Source: Planctomycetaceae bacterium (lineage in GTDB: Bacteria; Planctomycetota; Planctomycetia; Pirellulales; Pirellulaceae). Taken from it: DNA of 64,000 bases. The position numbers and the translations under genes are program-made. This document shows positions 9,871 to 19,638 of this stretch, one piece after another. The stretch lies in NCBI GenBank assembly GCA_002709225.1, contig PAQH01000046.1, positions 1-64,000 of the forward strand, read 5' to 3'. The notes below the pieces were generated by a model. The model saw nothing but the letters and a program-made list of their open reading frames with translations. It was not told the DNA's origin and made no database searches. Each line of letters starts with the position of its first letter. Position 1 is the first letter of the stretch.

Positions 9871-10566
9871 CTAGAACAGCCGACCTTGAATCCGGCGATC
9901 CACGGGCTGGACACATGCGGGCCCCTCGTGGGCAACATGATTGACGTATCTGCTGACCGGACCGAGTGTCATGCCCACATCAGAGAAAGGCGTCAGCAGC
10001 GGCAGCAACTCTTCTGCCTGCTCAATCGACTGGTCAAGCCAATGCGCAACAGCAGAAGGACGCAGGATGACCGGCATGCGCGCGTGAATCCTCTGTGTCA
10101 ACGCGTTCGCCTCGCTGGTGATAATGGCGCACGATCGCAACGAATTCCGCTGCGAGGGCTCACCCGAATCCCAAATCCCAGCAAACCCGAACACGCTGTC
10201 ATCCTGCAAGGTGACAAAATACGGCTGCCGGCCTCCCCCGCTCTTGATCCACTCATAATATCCGTCCGCGGGAACGACACAACGCCGCCAGCGAAATGAC
10301 TCCCGAAACGATAACTTCTTATGAACGGTCTCTGCCCGAGCATTGATCTGCAGCATTTTCGTCGCAGTACCACGGTTGCCGCCGGGCGACAAACCCCAGC
10401 GGGCCGTCATCCATTCGGGATCACCAGCGGGGTTCGCGCAGCCCAGTATTACGACGTCCTGACTCGGCGCGATGTTGTAACGAGGCTGCCAGCTTTCCAC
10501 ACCCGCGCCCAGCCAGCGCTGGAAAAAATGAATCGGCGTGTTTCGCAACGTATAACGGGCACACAT
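9871..10566 (-). CDS. SRAP-domain protein (YedK/HMCES family), abasic-site DNA-protein crosslinker
   Basis: A 231-residue SOS-response-associated peptidase domain protein. Family members covalently trap abasic sites in single-stranded DNA through the N-terminal cysteine left after Met removal. The sequence begins MCARY, giving Cys2. Other family marks are YNIAPSQ, ARWGLSP, INARAETV, RRCVVPADGYYEW and IHARMPVIL with the active-site His. The frame is open upstream to 10722, but the catalytic Cys2 fixes the start at ATG 10566. There is no SD, and a -10 element lies only 6 bases upstream, suggesting a leaderless mRNA. No LexA box was recognised. Confidence 0.93.
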   Translation of the reverse strand: MCARYTLRNTPIHFFQRWLGAGVESWQPRYNIAPSQDVVILGCANPAGDPEWMTARWGLSPGGNRGTATKMLQINARAETVHKKLSFRESFRWRRCVVPADGYYEWIKSGGGRQPYFVTLQDDSVFGFAGIWDSGEPSQRNSLRSCAIITSEANALTQRIHARMPVILRPSAVAHWLDQSIEQAEELLPLLTPFSDVGMTLGPVSRYVNHVAHEGPACVQPVDRRIQGRLF

Positions 10567-10572
10567 ATCAGC

Positions 10573-10601
10573 ATTGTACGCGGTGGAGGCGTCTCTGGCA
10601 G
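10573..10601 (-). promoter_or_regulatory. Candidate sigma-70-type promoter of the SRAP gene
   Basis: On the minus strand CTGCCA (10601-10596) and TACAAT (10578-10573) are separated by exactly 17 bases. The -10 ends 6 bases before the ATG at 10566, so transcription would begin at or next to the start codon. Confidence 0.5.
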
Positions 10602-10715
10602 CGGGCACGACCGTCTGCCGCCGTCGCTTCCGGAAGGCCTCACTTGCCGGCACGATGAACCAATGGCTGGAGCTGGAGACTTGACCTGCCGCGAAAATCG
10701 TCGGACCATGAAACA

Positions 10716-11927
10716 ATGCCACGGCAGAACCATTTTCGTCACCAGCGGTACGGCCCCCCTGCTCTCACGCAATATGAACTCGTTGCGCCCAGCGGAATAC
10801 CGTGGGAACAACAGCAACTCGTCAGAAACACCGCCAACGCCGCACGCCAACTCCGCCGCGCCAACGTGTCGGGAATCTTGTTGATCCATGGAACCTTTGT
10901 GGGGACCGATGGCCTCGGACTATTCCGCAAATTAGCCCACATCTGGAAACCCGGCGGAGAATGGCTCCAGCACGTATCCAAACAACTGCTGGATGCGATC
11001 GCCCAGGACGCTGGAAACTACACGCCACAATACGCGAAATTACTGGAAACGGCCGTGAATCAAGACGGCGGTCCACACATTCCGGTGCAGCTCTTCACCT
11101 GGTCCGGGGAAAATCATCATCTGGGCCGCGCGGATGGTGCCATAAAGCTCCTCAACCAACTTACCCACTGGCAACAATTACGACCGGGACGTATTCTTTG
11201 CTGGGGGCACAGTCATGGAGGCAATTTGCTGGCTATCTTGACCAATCTGCTGGGAAGCAGCCACCGCGTTCGACGACGTTTTATCAAGACGATCAACCGC
11301 ATTTATCGTTGGTCAGGCGACCATGCCGTAGCCCAAGATACCTGGCGTGCCATGCAGCGATTCCTAGAAAAGGACGGCCCCCTCCTCCCAGACCACACGT
11401 TGGACATGGTCACCTTCGGCACCCCGATTCGCTACGGCTGGGACACTGAAGTCGCAACTCGGTTGTTGCATTTCGTCCATCATCGCTGCTGTGCCGACCG
11501 CCGTCCCGACCAGGCGCCCTATCCGCCCTCCGCAGGTGAATTCCTGCAGGCAACCCATGGTGATAGCGTGCAGCAGATCGGCATCGCTGGAACCAACTGG
11601 TCACCCACCCTATTCTCCTGGCGCGCGCGGCGCGCCGAACGCAGATTGCACCAAATTCTCCAGAAAGGTGTTCACAGCAGGGATCTGCTTACACACCTGG
11701 AACAGGGTGGGCGCGTCGCCGAAGACGGCCACACACTGCTGGTCAACTACGGTGATCCAGCCAACCTTCAGGTCCAACACCTTGGCGGCCATTCCATTTA
11801 CACTCGCCTGGAATGGCTGGCTTTCCATCTCAACGAAGTCACCAGTAGATTTTACTCTACGGCCGAGACCTCCAGGACAGCGTCAGCAGCGCAGCAGACG
11901 GATGGCAACCGGACCTCTACAGAATGA
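10716..11927 (+). CDS. Putative alpha/beta-hydrolase (lipase/esterase-like), unassigned family
   Basis: A 403-residue protein with an alpha/beta-hydrolase outline. An early strand GILLIHGTFVGTDG gives the oxyanion-hole HG, and the nucleophile elbow is CWGHSHGGNLLA (Gly-His-Ser-His-Gly-Gly). A later MVTFGTPIRYGW segment resembles that of class 3 lipases and related proteins. A candidate acid and His follow in the C-terminal half, but I cannot assign them safely. No signal peptide is visible, so it is probably cytosolic. The ATG at 10716 is the first in frame and lacks a clear SD, so the true start may be a little downstream. Its 3' end overlaps the end of hslU by 11 bases in convergent orientation. 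Substrate unknown. Confidence 0.7.
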   Translation: MPRQNHFRHQRYGPPALTQYELVAPSGIPWEQQQLVRNTANAARQLRRANVSGILLIHGTFVGTDGLGLFRKLAHIWKPGGEWLQHVSKQLLDAIAQDAGNYTPQYAKLLETAVNQDGGPHIPVQLFTWSGENHHLGRADGAIKLLNQLTHWQQLRPGRILCWGHSHGGNLLAILTNLLGSSHRVRRRFIKTINRIYRWSGDHAVAQDTWRAMQRFLEKDGPLLPDHTLDMVTFGTPIRYGWDTEVATRLLHFVHHRCCADRRPDQAPYPPSAGEFLQATHGDSVQQIGIAGTNWSPTLFSWRARRAERRLHQILQKGVHSRDLLTHLEQGGRVAEDGHTLLVNYGDPANLQVQHLGGHSIYTRLEWLAFHLNEVTSRFYSTAETSRTASAAQQTDGNRTSTE

Positions 11928-13287
11928 ACTTGTTCAGGTCCTCGTCTTCCGTGATCGCCGACAGACGCTCGCTCACATACACGGCATTGACAACAACTTT
12001 CCCCATCTTCATATCAGGAGCCTCAAAGCTCACTTCTTCGAGTAGACGCTCCAGCATCGTGTACAGTCGCCGAGCCCCGATGTTCTGCGTCGATTGGTTC
12101 ACCCGATAAGCACAGTCTGCGAGCGCCTCAATGGCATCTTCGGTAAACTCCAGCTGTACGCCTTCGGTTTCCAAGAGTGCGGTGTACTGCAGCGTCAAGG
12201 CATTCTGAGGTTCCCGCAGAATGCGCATAAAATCCTCCTTGGTGAGGTCCGTCAATTCCACACGAATTGGAAATCGCCCCTGTAGCTCGGGCATTAAATC
12301 ACTTGGAACACTTCGGTGAAACGCCCCCGCGGCCACAAAGAGAATGTGGTTCGTTGACACATGGCCATAGCGTGTCTGGATCGTGGTCCCCTCAACGATC
12401 GGCAGCAGATCCCGCTGCACCCCCTGCCGCGACACATCCGCCGACTTGGACTCCGTAGCGACCACTTTGTCGATTTCATCCAAGAATACAATGCCGCCGT
12501 TTTCCGCCAGGTCAATGGCCTCGCTGTTAATCTTCTCGGAATCGAGCAGGCGGTCACACTCTTCTTCAAACATGACCTTCTTGGCGGCAGCAACGGTGAA
12601 CTCTCGGTGAATCGTGTTCTTGGGCATGATCTTGTCAAACAGGCCCTGCATATCAAAGTCCATATTCTCCATGCCCATGGGGCCAATCATCATGGGCGCT
12701 GCTTTTTTTTCTACATCCATCTCCACCTTGCGTTCATCGAGCTCCCCAGTGCGGAGCATGTCACGCATTTTTTCACGCGTACGCTGATATTGCTGACGTG
12801 TCGCGTCTTGATCTTCCCCCCCCAGATCAAGTGGCTCTGGTGCCAACAGGTCGAGCAGACGTTCTTCCGCCCGCTCGTGGGCCGCTTTCTCAACACTGCT
12901 CCGCTCTCGTTCTCGCACCAGCACAATCGCATTATCGACCAACTCTCGAATCATGCTTTCGACGTCACGTCCGTAGTACCCGACCTCGGTATACTTCGTA
13001 GCCTCCACCTTGATAAACGGCGCGCCGGTCAATCGCGCTAAGCGCCTGGCAATTTCGGTTTTCCCGACACCCGTAGGACCAATCATCAAGATGTTTTTCG
13101 GCGCCACTTCCGCGCGCATCTCCTCGCTCAACTGTTGACGTCGCCAACGATTGCGGACCGCGATCGCCACCGCGCGTTTGGCATCCGCTTGCCCGACAAT
13201 GTAACTGTCAAGTTCAGCTACAACCTCTCGCGGAGTAAGATTTCGAGAGGACGCCCCCCCCGCCCCCTGGTCATTCAACTTGAGCAC
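11917..13287 (-). CDS. hslU: ATP-dependent protease ATPase subunit HslU
   Basis: A 456-residue AAA+ unfoldase of the HslUV (ClpYQ) protease, which feeds unfolded substrates to HslV in the cytosol. Visible features are the N-terminal [17 protein letters not shown], Walker [16 protein letters not shown], the substrate pore motif [14 protein letters not shown], an inserted I domain (about residues 110-230), Walker [11 protein letters not shown], and the C-terminal [20 protein letters not shown] tail that docks into HslV. It starts inside the end of hslV (13-base overlap), indicating an operon with translational coupling. Length is normal for the family. Confidence 0.97.
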   Translation of the reverse strand: MLKLNDQGAGGASSRNLTPREVVAELDSYIVGQADAKRAVAIAVRNRWRRQQLSEEMRAEVAPKNILMIGPTGVGKTEIARRLARLTGAPFIKVEATKYTEVGYYGRDVESMIRELVDNAIVLVRERERSSVEKAAHERAEERLLDLLAPEPLDLGGEDQDATRQQYQRTREKMRDMLRTGELDERKVEMDVEKKAAPMMIGPMGMENMDFDMQGLFDKIMPKNTIHREFTVAAAKKVMFEEECDRLLDSEKINSEAIDLAENGGIVFLDEIDKVVATESKSADVSRQGVQRDLLPIVEGTTIQTRYGHVSTNHILFVAAGAFHRSVPSDLMPELQGRFPIRVELTDLTKEDFMRILREPQNALTLQYTALLETEGVQLEFTEDAIEALADCAYRVNQSTQNIGARRLYTMLERLLEEVSFEAPDMKMGKVVVNAVYVSERLSAITEDEDLNKFIL

Positions 13288-13823
13288 GCCAATTCCTCCA
13301 AGGCAAAGTGCGTATTAGTGTAAATATCGATCCCGGCTGCGATCGTCAGCGCCACCCGGACGACTTCCCCGGCATTCAGTGTTGCATGCCCCACCAACGC
13401 GCGGGCGGCGGCGATCGCGTAATTGCCCCCGGATCCGATACCAACAATGCCATCGGTTGGTTGCACAACATCGCCTGTACCACTCACTAGCAACGTGGTT
13501 GAAGCATCGGCGACCGTCATCATCGCCTCCAGGCGGCGCAACACTCGATCCGTTCGCCACTGCTTTGCGAGTTCGGTCGCCGCCCGCACAATGTTCGACG
13601 GATGATCCTTAAGATGTCCCTCAAAACGCTCTAGCAAAGCAAACGCATCGGCCGTCGTGCCTGCGAATCCGCAAAGCACCTTACCGTCCGACAAACGGCG
13701 GACCTTGGTCGCGTCTGATTTCATCACGGAATCACCCAGCGTCACCTGGCCGTCACCACCCATCGCAACGGTTCCCTGATGACGCACCGTCAAGATCGTC
13801 GTGCCGTGCAGTTTCATTGTCAT
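13275..13823 (-). CDS. hslV: ATP-dependent protease proteolytic subunit HslV
   Basis: A 182-residue proteasome-related peptidase, the proteolytic core of HslUV. After the short leader MTMKLHG the catalytic N-terminal threonine follows in TTILTVRH, then [21 protein letters not shown] and [17 protein letters not shown], all typical of HslV. The glycine-rich [16 protein letters not shown] is also present. The frame is open to 13916, but ATG 13823 has GGAG nine bases upstream and yields the normal length. hslU overlaps its 3' end. No CIRCE element was seen ahead of it. Confidence 0.97.
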   Translation of the reverse strand: MTMKLHGTTILTVRHQGTVAMGGDGQVTLGDSVMKSDATKVRRLSDGKVLCGFAGTTADAFALLERFEGHLKDHPSNIVRAATELAKQWRTDRVLRRLEAMMTVADASTTLLVSGTGDVVQPTDGIVGIGSGGNYAIAAARALVGHATLNAGEVVRVALTIAAGIDIYTNTHFALEELACSS

Positions 13824-13996
13824 CGAGTTACTCCAGAAACAGTCCCTGCCGTGGAACAATTGGGGCACACGGGTCTGGCCATTGTTGTCAAAATCAAGCC
13901 CGACCGACAGGGTCACGTCGCTGTGAAATTGACGACACCTTGGAGTCCGGCATCACGAAATACCTGGCGACAGTAGGACCGGATGCGCGCCACCCG

Positions 13997-15856
13997 TCAC
14001 CTTTCAATCTGATACTCGTCAATCTTACGGTACAGCGTCGCACGCCCAATTCCCAACATTTCCGCCGCGGCGCGAACACTGCCGCCAGCCCGCGCGAGCG
14101 CATCGCCAATCAGCCGCTTCTCCCATTCATCCAGGCGTAGTGATGGCATAGCCGCTTCCTCAGGCTCACGACGTATCCCCAGATCCCTGACTTGGATCTG
14201 GTCTCCATCCGCCATCACCACAGCACTATCGATTACATTACGCAACTGCCGCACGTTTCCCGGCCAGCGGTACGAAAGCAGCAAATCACGAGCTTCACCA
14301 GATAACCCCAATCCCATTTTCCCATGCTGTGCGTTGAAATGCTGAAGAAATAGCTCGACCAGCAACTCGATGTCGCCTTGACGTTCACGTAGCGGTGGAA
14401 TCGAAAGCTCAAATACACTCAATCGATAGTACAAGTCTTCGCGAAAACGTTTCGCTTCAACCAGTTCACGAAGATCCAGATTCGTCGCTGCAATGACCCG
14501 CACATCGGTGCGTATTTCCCGCGTATCGCCCACCGGCTGAAACGGGTGGCCTTCGAGCACTCGCAACAACTTCGCCTGCCCTTCGAGTGTCAACTCACCA
14601 ACTTCGTCGAGGAACAGCGTGCCTGAATCCGCCTGTTCAAACCAGCCTACCCGTTTTTCGTCCGCCCCCGTAAAGGCACCGCGGGCATGCCCAAACAACT
14701 GACTTTCCATCAGTTCTCGAGGAATCGCCGCGCAATTAACCGAAAGCATCGGCCGTTCAGACCGCAAACTCTCTCGGTGCAAAGCCCGAGCAACTAATTC
14801 CTTACCAGTTCCACTCTCACCACTAACCAGGACCCCCCCAGCTGCGCGTCCGACTCGGGCAATCTTGCTTTTCAAGTCGCACATTACCGCACTGTCTCCC
14901 ACCAGCTCACTAAAATCAGACCCCTTGGCCACCAGCCTTTCATGTGCGGCGTTCAACACCGCTTCCTTGCGAGCCCGTATCAAAGCAACGGCGAGAAGGT
15001 TCGCCAGCAATCTGGTCATCTGAAAGTCACGCTCGCTAAAATGCCCTCTTTCCAGATATACGTGTACCGCTCCCACTGTCTGGCGATCGTGCCTCAAAGG
15101 GGCACAAATCGCATCCGCATAGTGTTTCAAACTGGCCGTACCTTGATCCGCCTTCTGGTCAGCGTCTCCCGTCTCTTGACTAGCAACCCAGATGGCACGC
15201 CCATGGCCACAAACCCGCTCGGTAAGCGTACGACTCAAGCGGATTTTGCGTTTTGATTCCTGTGCACTGGTCGGCAGCAGGCGTCTGAGCTTCAATTCGC
15301 CAGCATCGTCCACCCACAATAAACCAACGATCGACGCGCCTGTCTGCTGCTGCAACAAGTCCAAAGAGACGGTGACAACCTCCTCTGGGTCAGAACAACT
15401 AAGTAAGCGGATACTCAACTGCAACAGCGTCAGGCAATCCTGCACTTGTTTAGGATCGCTCAAGACCTCCGCAACGTACCCACCGGAATCCGCCGGAACC
15501 ATTTCGGTCTCGGCCATCAATACCGTTGTCAGCCTCTCGGCGGCTCCGTCGGCCGACTGGTCCGCGGCATCCGCAAATTGGAATTCCACTTCGCCGATGC
15601 GGATGCGACTGCCGCAGGACAAGCGGGCTTTTGCGACCTTATGTCCATCCAGAAACGTTCCGTTCTGGCTGTCGTTATCAACGACCCACCAGCCCTCTGC
15701 ATCACGGTAGATCCGTGCGTGCGTCCGCGAAATACTGGCGGCGATGAGAACAATCCCGCAATCCGCGCCACGGCCGAGTACCAATACAGCACTCGGATCT
15801 AGGACCGTTGTCATCCCCAAACGGTCGCCGCGAATCATAATCAACGACGCATTCAC
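13997..15856 (-). CDS. Sigma-54-dependent activator with FHA, GAF, AAA+ and Fis-type HTH domains
   Basis: A 619-residue transcription activator for sigma-54 RNA polymerase. An FHA domain occupies about residues 20-95 ([27 protein letters not shown]), which binds phosphothreonine. A GAF-like domain follows (about 130-300). The AAA+ domain has Walker A GESGTGKE, the sigma-54 contact loop GAFTGA, Walker [12 protein letters not shown] and an arginine-finger region. The C-terminus is a Fis-type helix-turn-helix ([22 protein letters not shown]). The FHA input suggests control by a Ser/Thr kinase; no kinase gene is adjacent. A set of four 18-bp repeats lies just upstream of its start and may control it. 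The ATG at 15856 has no strong SD. Confidence 0.93.
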   Translation of the reverse strand: MNASLIMIRGDRLGMTTVLDPSAVLVLGRGADCGIVLIAASISRTHARIYRDAEGWWVVDNDSQNGTFLDGHKVAKARLSCGSRIRIGEVEFQFADAADQSADGAAERLTTVLMAETEMVPADSGGYVAEVLSDPKQVQDCLTLLQLSIRLLSCSDPEEVVTVSLDLLQQQTGASIVGLLWVDDAGELKLRRLLPTSAQESKRKIRLSRTLTERVCGHGRAIWVASQETGDADQKADQGTASLKHYADAICAPLRHDRQTVGAVHVYLERGHFSERDFQMTRLLANLLAVALIRARKEAVLNAAHERLVAKGSDFSELVGDSAVMCDLKSKIARVGRAAGGVLVSGESGTGKELVARALHRESLRSERPMLSVNCAAIPRELMESQLFGHARGAFTGADEKRVGWFEQADSGTLFLDEVGELTLEGQAKLLRVLEGHPFQPVGDTREIRTDVRVIAATNLDLRELVEAKRFREDLYYRLSVFELSIPPLRERQGDIELLVELFLQHFNAQHGKMGLGLSGEARDLLLSYRWPGNVRQLRNVIDSAVVMADGDQIQVRDLGIRREPEEAAMPSLRLDEWEKRLIGDALARAGGSVRAAAEMLGIGRATLYRKIDEYQIER

Positions 15857-16377
15857 TGTTTAATCGCACGGTAACAGACAAAGGCACGGTAACAGACAAA
15901 GGCACGGTAACAGACAAAGGCACGGTAACAGACAAGACACGACTGACACCGACCATGAGACGGCCGGCGAGTTCTAGTTCCACGGCGACACAAGCCGGCG
16001 GAACATCTCGCCACGATGCACGGGACGCTCCGCCCGCGGGTCAAAACACCGTGCCATTCCGTCAGTCGGGTCACTGATTAAAACATATGAAGCGGGCAAA
16101 CGTCTATCCTGGAGCCGGAATGCCATTTTATCGTTCTACTCGCGCGGCCGACGTGGGTCGTCAAGTTCCCCCGCGACGCTAACATCTACAGAGGGCGCGC
16201 TTGGTCGGCTCTCTCCGAAACCACACTTGGGGCTCGTTTCCAGGGCTGGACATCGATCTTGTCCCCGTGTGCAAATATGCTTACATTGAGTGTGCCTGTT
16301 TCGTTAACTCCTGACGGAAGTGCAACTTGCGTCGCGACTCGCGACTTGCTGGTCGACATCCAAGAAAAGGACGGCTC
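15857..16377. other. Divergent intergenic region
   Basis: About 520 bases between the divergent sigma-54 activator and the Prc-type protease. Apart from the 18-bp repeats at its left end I see no gene or recognisable element. Short frames crossing it have no family resemblance. Confidence 0.5.
15867..15937. repeat. Four head-to-tail 18-bp repeats upstream of the sigma-54 activator
   Basis: The unit CACGGTAACAGACAAAGG occurs at 15867, 15885 and 15903 without mismatch, with a nearly complete fourth copy at 15921. It begins 11 bases before the activator's start codon. Spacing of 18 bases is not one helical turn pair (21), so copies rotate around the helix. Confidence 0.9.
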
Positions 16378-18456
16378 ATGCGTTCAATTTCGCCTCTCTT
16401 ACGTCGCCCCGTTTGTTTCTCATTGGCCATATTTCTGGCCATCTCCGTGGTCGGTGCTACCGGGGTGGAAGCGGAACTAGACGGGCCCAAACCCAACGAC
16501 CGCAACGTCACGCTCGTAGTCAGCTCCCTGATGAAGCGGCAGCACCTGCTGCGACATCCTTTGGATGATGAAATGTCCCGGCGCGGGCTGTCACTGTTCC
16601 TGAAGACACTCGACCCCATGAAGATGTACTTTCTGAAATCAGACATCGACGAGTTTCATCAAAACCAAGACAAATTGGACGACCAAATCAAACGCGGCGA
16701 TATCAAATTTGCCTACACCGTATTCAACCTATTCCTCCAACGCGTCAACGAACGCGTAGCAGCAGTCGACGAACTCCTTAAATTGCCGCATGACTTCAAT
16801 GTAAAGGAACAGTTCAACACGGATGCCGAGAATCTTGACCATGCCGCATCGACTCAAGAAGCAAATGAGCGTTGGCGCAAACGCATTAAATACGACCTAT
16901 TGGCATTGAAAAGCGATAAGACTGAGGGCGCGGAAGCGATCCGCAAACTCACGCGGCGGTACCAGAGTTTCCAGAAACGCATGGCACAGACGGAGAGCGA
17001 TCAACTGCTGGAAATGTACCTTACATCGTTCACGACCGGATTTGATCCACACACAACCTACATGTCTCCCTCTACACTCGAGAATTTCCGCATCATCATG
17101 CGGCTTGAACTCGAGGGTATCGGCGCGGCGCTGCGCGTCGTCGATGGCTATACCGAAGTCTCGAAGATTATTCCCGGAGGCGCCGCCGACCGAGATGGCA
17201 AGCTTAAGGTGGAAGACCGCATTGTCAGTGTCGGCCAAGGCGAAGACGGAGAAATGGTCGAAGTCGTGGACATGCAACTCTCCAATGTTGTCAAACTCAT
17301 CCGCGGTAAAGCAGGCACCGTCGTCCGGTTGGGTGTCCGCGGCGCTTCGGGTGGCGACACAACGATCTACAATATCACGCGTGACAAGATCAAGCTTGAA
17401 GACAGCGCTGCGCGTAGCGTCATTTTCGAAGATGGCAAGAAAGGCAATGGCGCGCCTTACAAAGTGGGCGTCATTGACCTGCCTAGTTTTTACATGGACA
17501 TGGAAGCTGCCCGGAGGAATGTCAAAGACTATCGCAGCACGACGCGCGACGTACGTAAGATCCTTGCTGACTTTCGCACGCAAAAAGTGGACGCGGTAAT
17601 CCTCGATCTACGCCGAAATGGTGGTGGCAGCCTGAATGAGGCGATCAGTATGACCGGCCTATTCATCGACCAGGGTCCGGTCGTGCAGGTCAAGGACGCC
17701 CTGGATCGTGTCCAGAAATACGAAGACACTGACCGCGGGATGGCGTGGGACGGACCGCTGGTTGTTCTCACGAGCAAATTCAGCGCCAGCGCCAGTGAAA
17801 TCCTAGCTGGCGCCATACAGGACTATCGACGCGGCCTGGTGGTCGGCGACGCCACGACACACGGCAAGGGGACGGTTCAGAGCCTGCTCGATCTCGGCCA
17901 GCAACTTTTTCGAATTCCCAACCCGCCCAACCTGGGGGCGCTCAAGATTACCATGCAACAATACTATCGACCCAACGGCCATAGCACTCAGAAACGTGGG
18001 GTGCTGGCGGATGTCGTCCTGCCTTCGATCTCGACGCATATGGATGTGGGCGAAAGCGACTTGGATCACGCCATCGAATTCGAGAAAATCGATCCAGCGG
18101 CTCACCACCAATATGATCTCGTCGCGCCAGGAACGCTGCAGAAGTTGCGAGAAACCTCACTATCACGTCGGGAGGGTTCTGACGATTTCGATCGCCTTCT
18201 GAAGAATATTGAACGCTACCGGCAATTCAAGAAAGAAAAGAAGGTATCCCTCCACGGCGAGACGTTCTTTGCCATGCGTGCCGAGTTAAACGCGGAGAAA
18301 GAAGAAGAAAAACAATTTGAACAGCAAGCCAACGGTGGTGGTGACGACAAGAAGGACGAAATCGTCAAACGGGATTACTACTTCAACGAAGTGATCGCGA
18401 TTACCGTTGATTACATTCAACAGCTAGGCAGCGACAATAAAGCGGACTCCGATTAA
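16378..18456 (+). CDS. Periplasmic carboxy-terminal processing protease (Prc/Tsp-like, S41 family)
   Basis: A 692-residue Prc/Tsp-type serine protease that degrades or trims envelope proteins from their C-termini. It has a signal peptide (about 1-32, VCFSLAIFLAISVVGATGVEA) and an N-terminal helical region (VVSSLMKRQHLLRHPLDDEMSRR). A PDZ domain lies at about 235-330 (LEGIGAALRVVDGYTEVSKIIPGGAA). The catalytic core contains VILDLRRNGGGSLNEA, SKFSASASEILAGA with the Ser nucleophile (about residue 470) and DATTHGKGTVQ with the Lys base (about 495). A charged C-terminal helical region of DUF3340 type follows. Start ATG 16378 is supported by AAAAGGA seven bases upstream. Monocistronic, ending at a hairpin. 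Confidence 0.94.
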   Translation: MRSISPLLRRPVCFSLAIFLAISVVGATGVEAELDGPKPNDRNVTLVVSSLMKRQHLLRHPLDDEMSRRGLSLFLKTLDPMKMYFLKSDIDEFHQNQDKLDDQIKRGDIKFAYTVFNLFLQRVNERVAAVDELLKLPHDFNVKEQFNTDAENLDHAASTQEANERWRKRIKYDLLALKSDKTEGAEAIRKLTRRYQSFQKRMAQTESDQLLEMYLTSFTTGFDPHTTYMSPSTLENFRIIMRLELEGIGAALRVVDGYTEVSKIIPGGAADRDGKLKVEDRIVSVGQGEDGEMVEVVDMQLSNVVKLIRGKAGTVVRLGVRGASGGDTTIYNITRDKIKLEDSAARSVIFEDGKKGNGAPYKVGVIDLPSFYMDMEAARRNVKDYRSTTRDVRKILADFRTQKVDAVILDLRRNGGGSLNEAISMTGLFIDQGPVVQVKDALDRVQKYEDTDRGMAWDGPLVVLTSKFSASASEILAGAIQDYRRGLVVGDATTHGKGTVQSLLDLGQQLFRIPNPPNLGALKITMQQYYRPNGHSTQKRGVLADVVLPSISTHMDVGESDLDHAIEFEKIDPAAHHQYDLVAPGTLQKLRETSLSRREGSDDFDRLLKNIERYRQFKKEKKVSLHGETFFAMRAELNAEKEEEKQFEQQANGGGDDKKDEIVKRDYYFNEVIAITVDYIQQLGSDNKADSD

Positions 18457-18491
18457 TCGGCCGACAATCCAAGGTGGCGGACGACGAAGGA

Positions 18492-18507
18492 GCGTGGGCT
18501 CCCACGC
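18492..18507. terminator. Hairpin between convergent genes, likely bidirectional terminator
   Basis: GCGTGG and CCACGC form a perfect 6-bp stem around a GCTC loop (extendable by one pair), with TTTT 8 bases downstream on the plus strand. It sits in the 62-base gap between the convergent protease and PhnP-like genes. Confidence 0.6.
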
Positions 18508-18518
18508 CCCGACGCTTT

Positions 18519-19379
18519 TCAGGCCAACTTGATCCTTAGCCCGTCGTAGGCCAACGCCATCGACTCAGGCAAACGTTCATTCACCGCGTGGTGATCCACT
18601 TCGTGGTTCATGTGCGTGAAGTAGGTCTGCTCCGCGTTCACGCGTTCCGCAACGGCCACCGCTTCATCCAGTGAAAAATGAGTCGGGTGGGGCCGCACTC
18701 GCAGCGCATCGAGAATGAACACTTTCAGCCCGCCCAACCGCGGCCAGCTTTCTGCGGGGATGGCGTTCGCGTCAGTACAGTAAGCGACATCGCCAACCCG
18801 GAAACCGAGTGTCTGAAGACCAGCCCCGTGCTGCAATCGGATAGGAGTCACGCGGCTACCCAAGAGCTCAAAGGGATCGGTCGAAATGCGATGCATTTCC
18901 AACTGCGGAATCGCCCCCGCGTGCCGAGTACCCGGCTCGTCAAATGCGTAATCAAATGAACGCCGGATACGGTCTTCGACAATCGGTTCGCAATAAATGG
19001 GCACTGGGTGCCCTAGATAAAATTGCTGTAAACGCAACTCATCCAGTCCGAAAATATGGTCGGCGTGACCATGCGTATAAAGCACACTGTGCACAATACC
19101 GACCTGCTCTCTCAATAGTTGCATTCGCAAATCGGGAGGCGTATCAATTAACAAGTTCCCGCCGGGCAGCCCCAGCACCACCGCGCAACGCGTGCGCTGG
19201 TTGCGCGGATCCCCTCCCTGACACACCGCGCAGCCACACCCTACAACAGGCACGCCCACAGAGGTTCCCGATCCCAAGAAAACCAGCTGTCCACGAATGT
19301 CACTCGTAACAGGAGACTTGTTCACCAACGGTGTGTCACCAGGAAAGTTGCACCCCGGTACCGGCGCCACCCGGGGCAA
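18519..19379 (-). CDS. PhnP-like metallo-beta-lactamase-fold phosphodiesterase
   Basis: A beta-lactamase-fold hydrolase of up to 286 residues close to the PhnP/cyclic phosphodiesterase group. It opens with VFLGSGTSVGVPVVGCGCAVC, whose CxCxxC cluster is typical of the structural zinc of PhnP-like proteins. The two-metal site is YTHGHADHIFGLDEL (HxHxDH), and further ligands lie in DVAYCTDAN and TYFTHMNHEVDHH. No phn cluster lies nearby, so the substrate is unknown; cyclic phosphate esters are typical. The start is uncertain: TTG at 19379 is the first in frame, and GTG at 19325 is an alternative. Confidence 0.85.
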   Translation of the reverse strand: MPRVAPVPGCNFPGDTPLVNKSPVTSDIRGQLVFLGSGTSVGVPVVGCGCAVCQGGDPRNQRTRCAVVLGLPGGNLLIDTPPDLRMQLLREQVGIVHSVLYTHGHADHIFGLDELRLQQFYLGHPVPIYCEPIVEDRIRRSFDYAFDEPGTRHAGAIPQLEMHRISTDPFELLGSRVTPIRLQHGAGLQTLGFRVGDVAYCTDANAIPAESWPRLGGLKVFILDALRVRPHPTHFSLDEAVAVAERVNAEQTYFTHMNHEVDHHAVNERLPESMALAYDGLRIKLA

Positions 19380-19638
19380 TTTTACCAGGCGGTAAAACAG
19401 TGCTCATTGGCACCACAGCTCATACTGACCGGAGCCTGAATCCGCCGCTCCACCGGTAGAATCCCATCTTACCAGAAAATCAGGGCCTTGGATCCACGTT
19501 GACCGTGCCGGCAACCCGCCATAAACTTGCAGCTGGCCACATCTGTGCGACGTCAGCGCCGTACAGAAACAAAGCGTTATACCTCTCTTCCGGCGCTTGC
19601 GGCCAGCGTCGCCCCCTTTCGCAACCGCGAAGGACAAC

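Noticed and set aside
15702-15983. Frame through the 18-bp repeats encoding VTVPLSVTVPLS repeats
   Set aside because: It is another frame of the repeats overlapping the sigma-54 activator, without start context or family.
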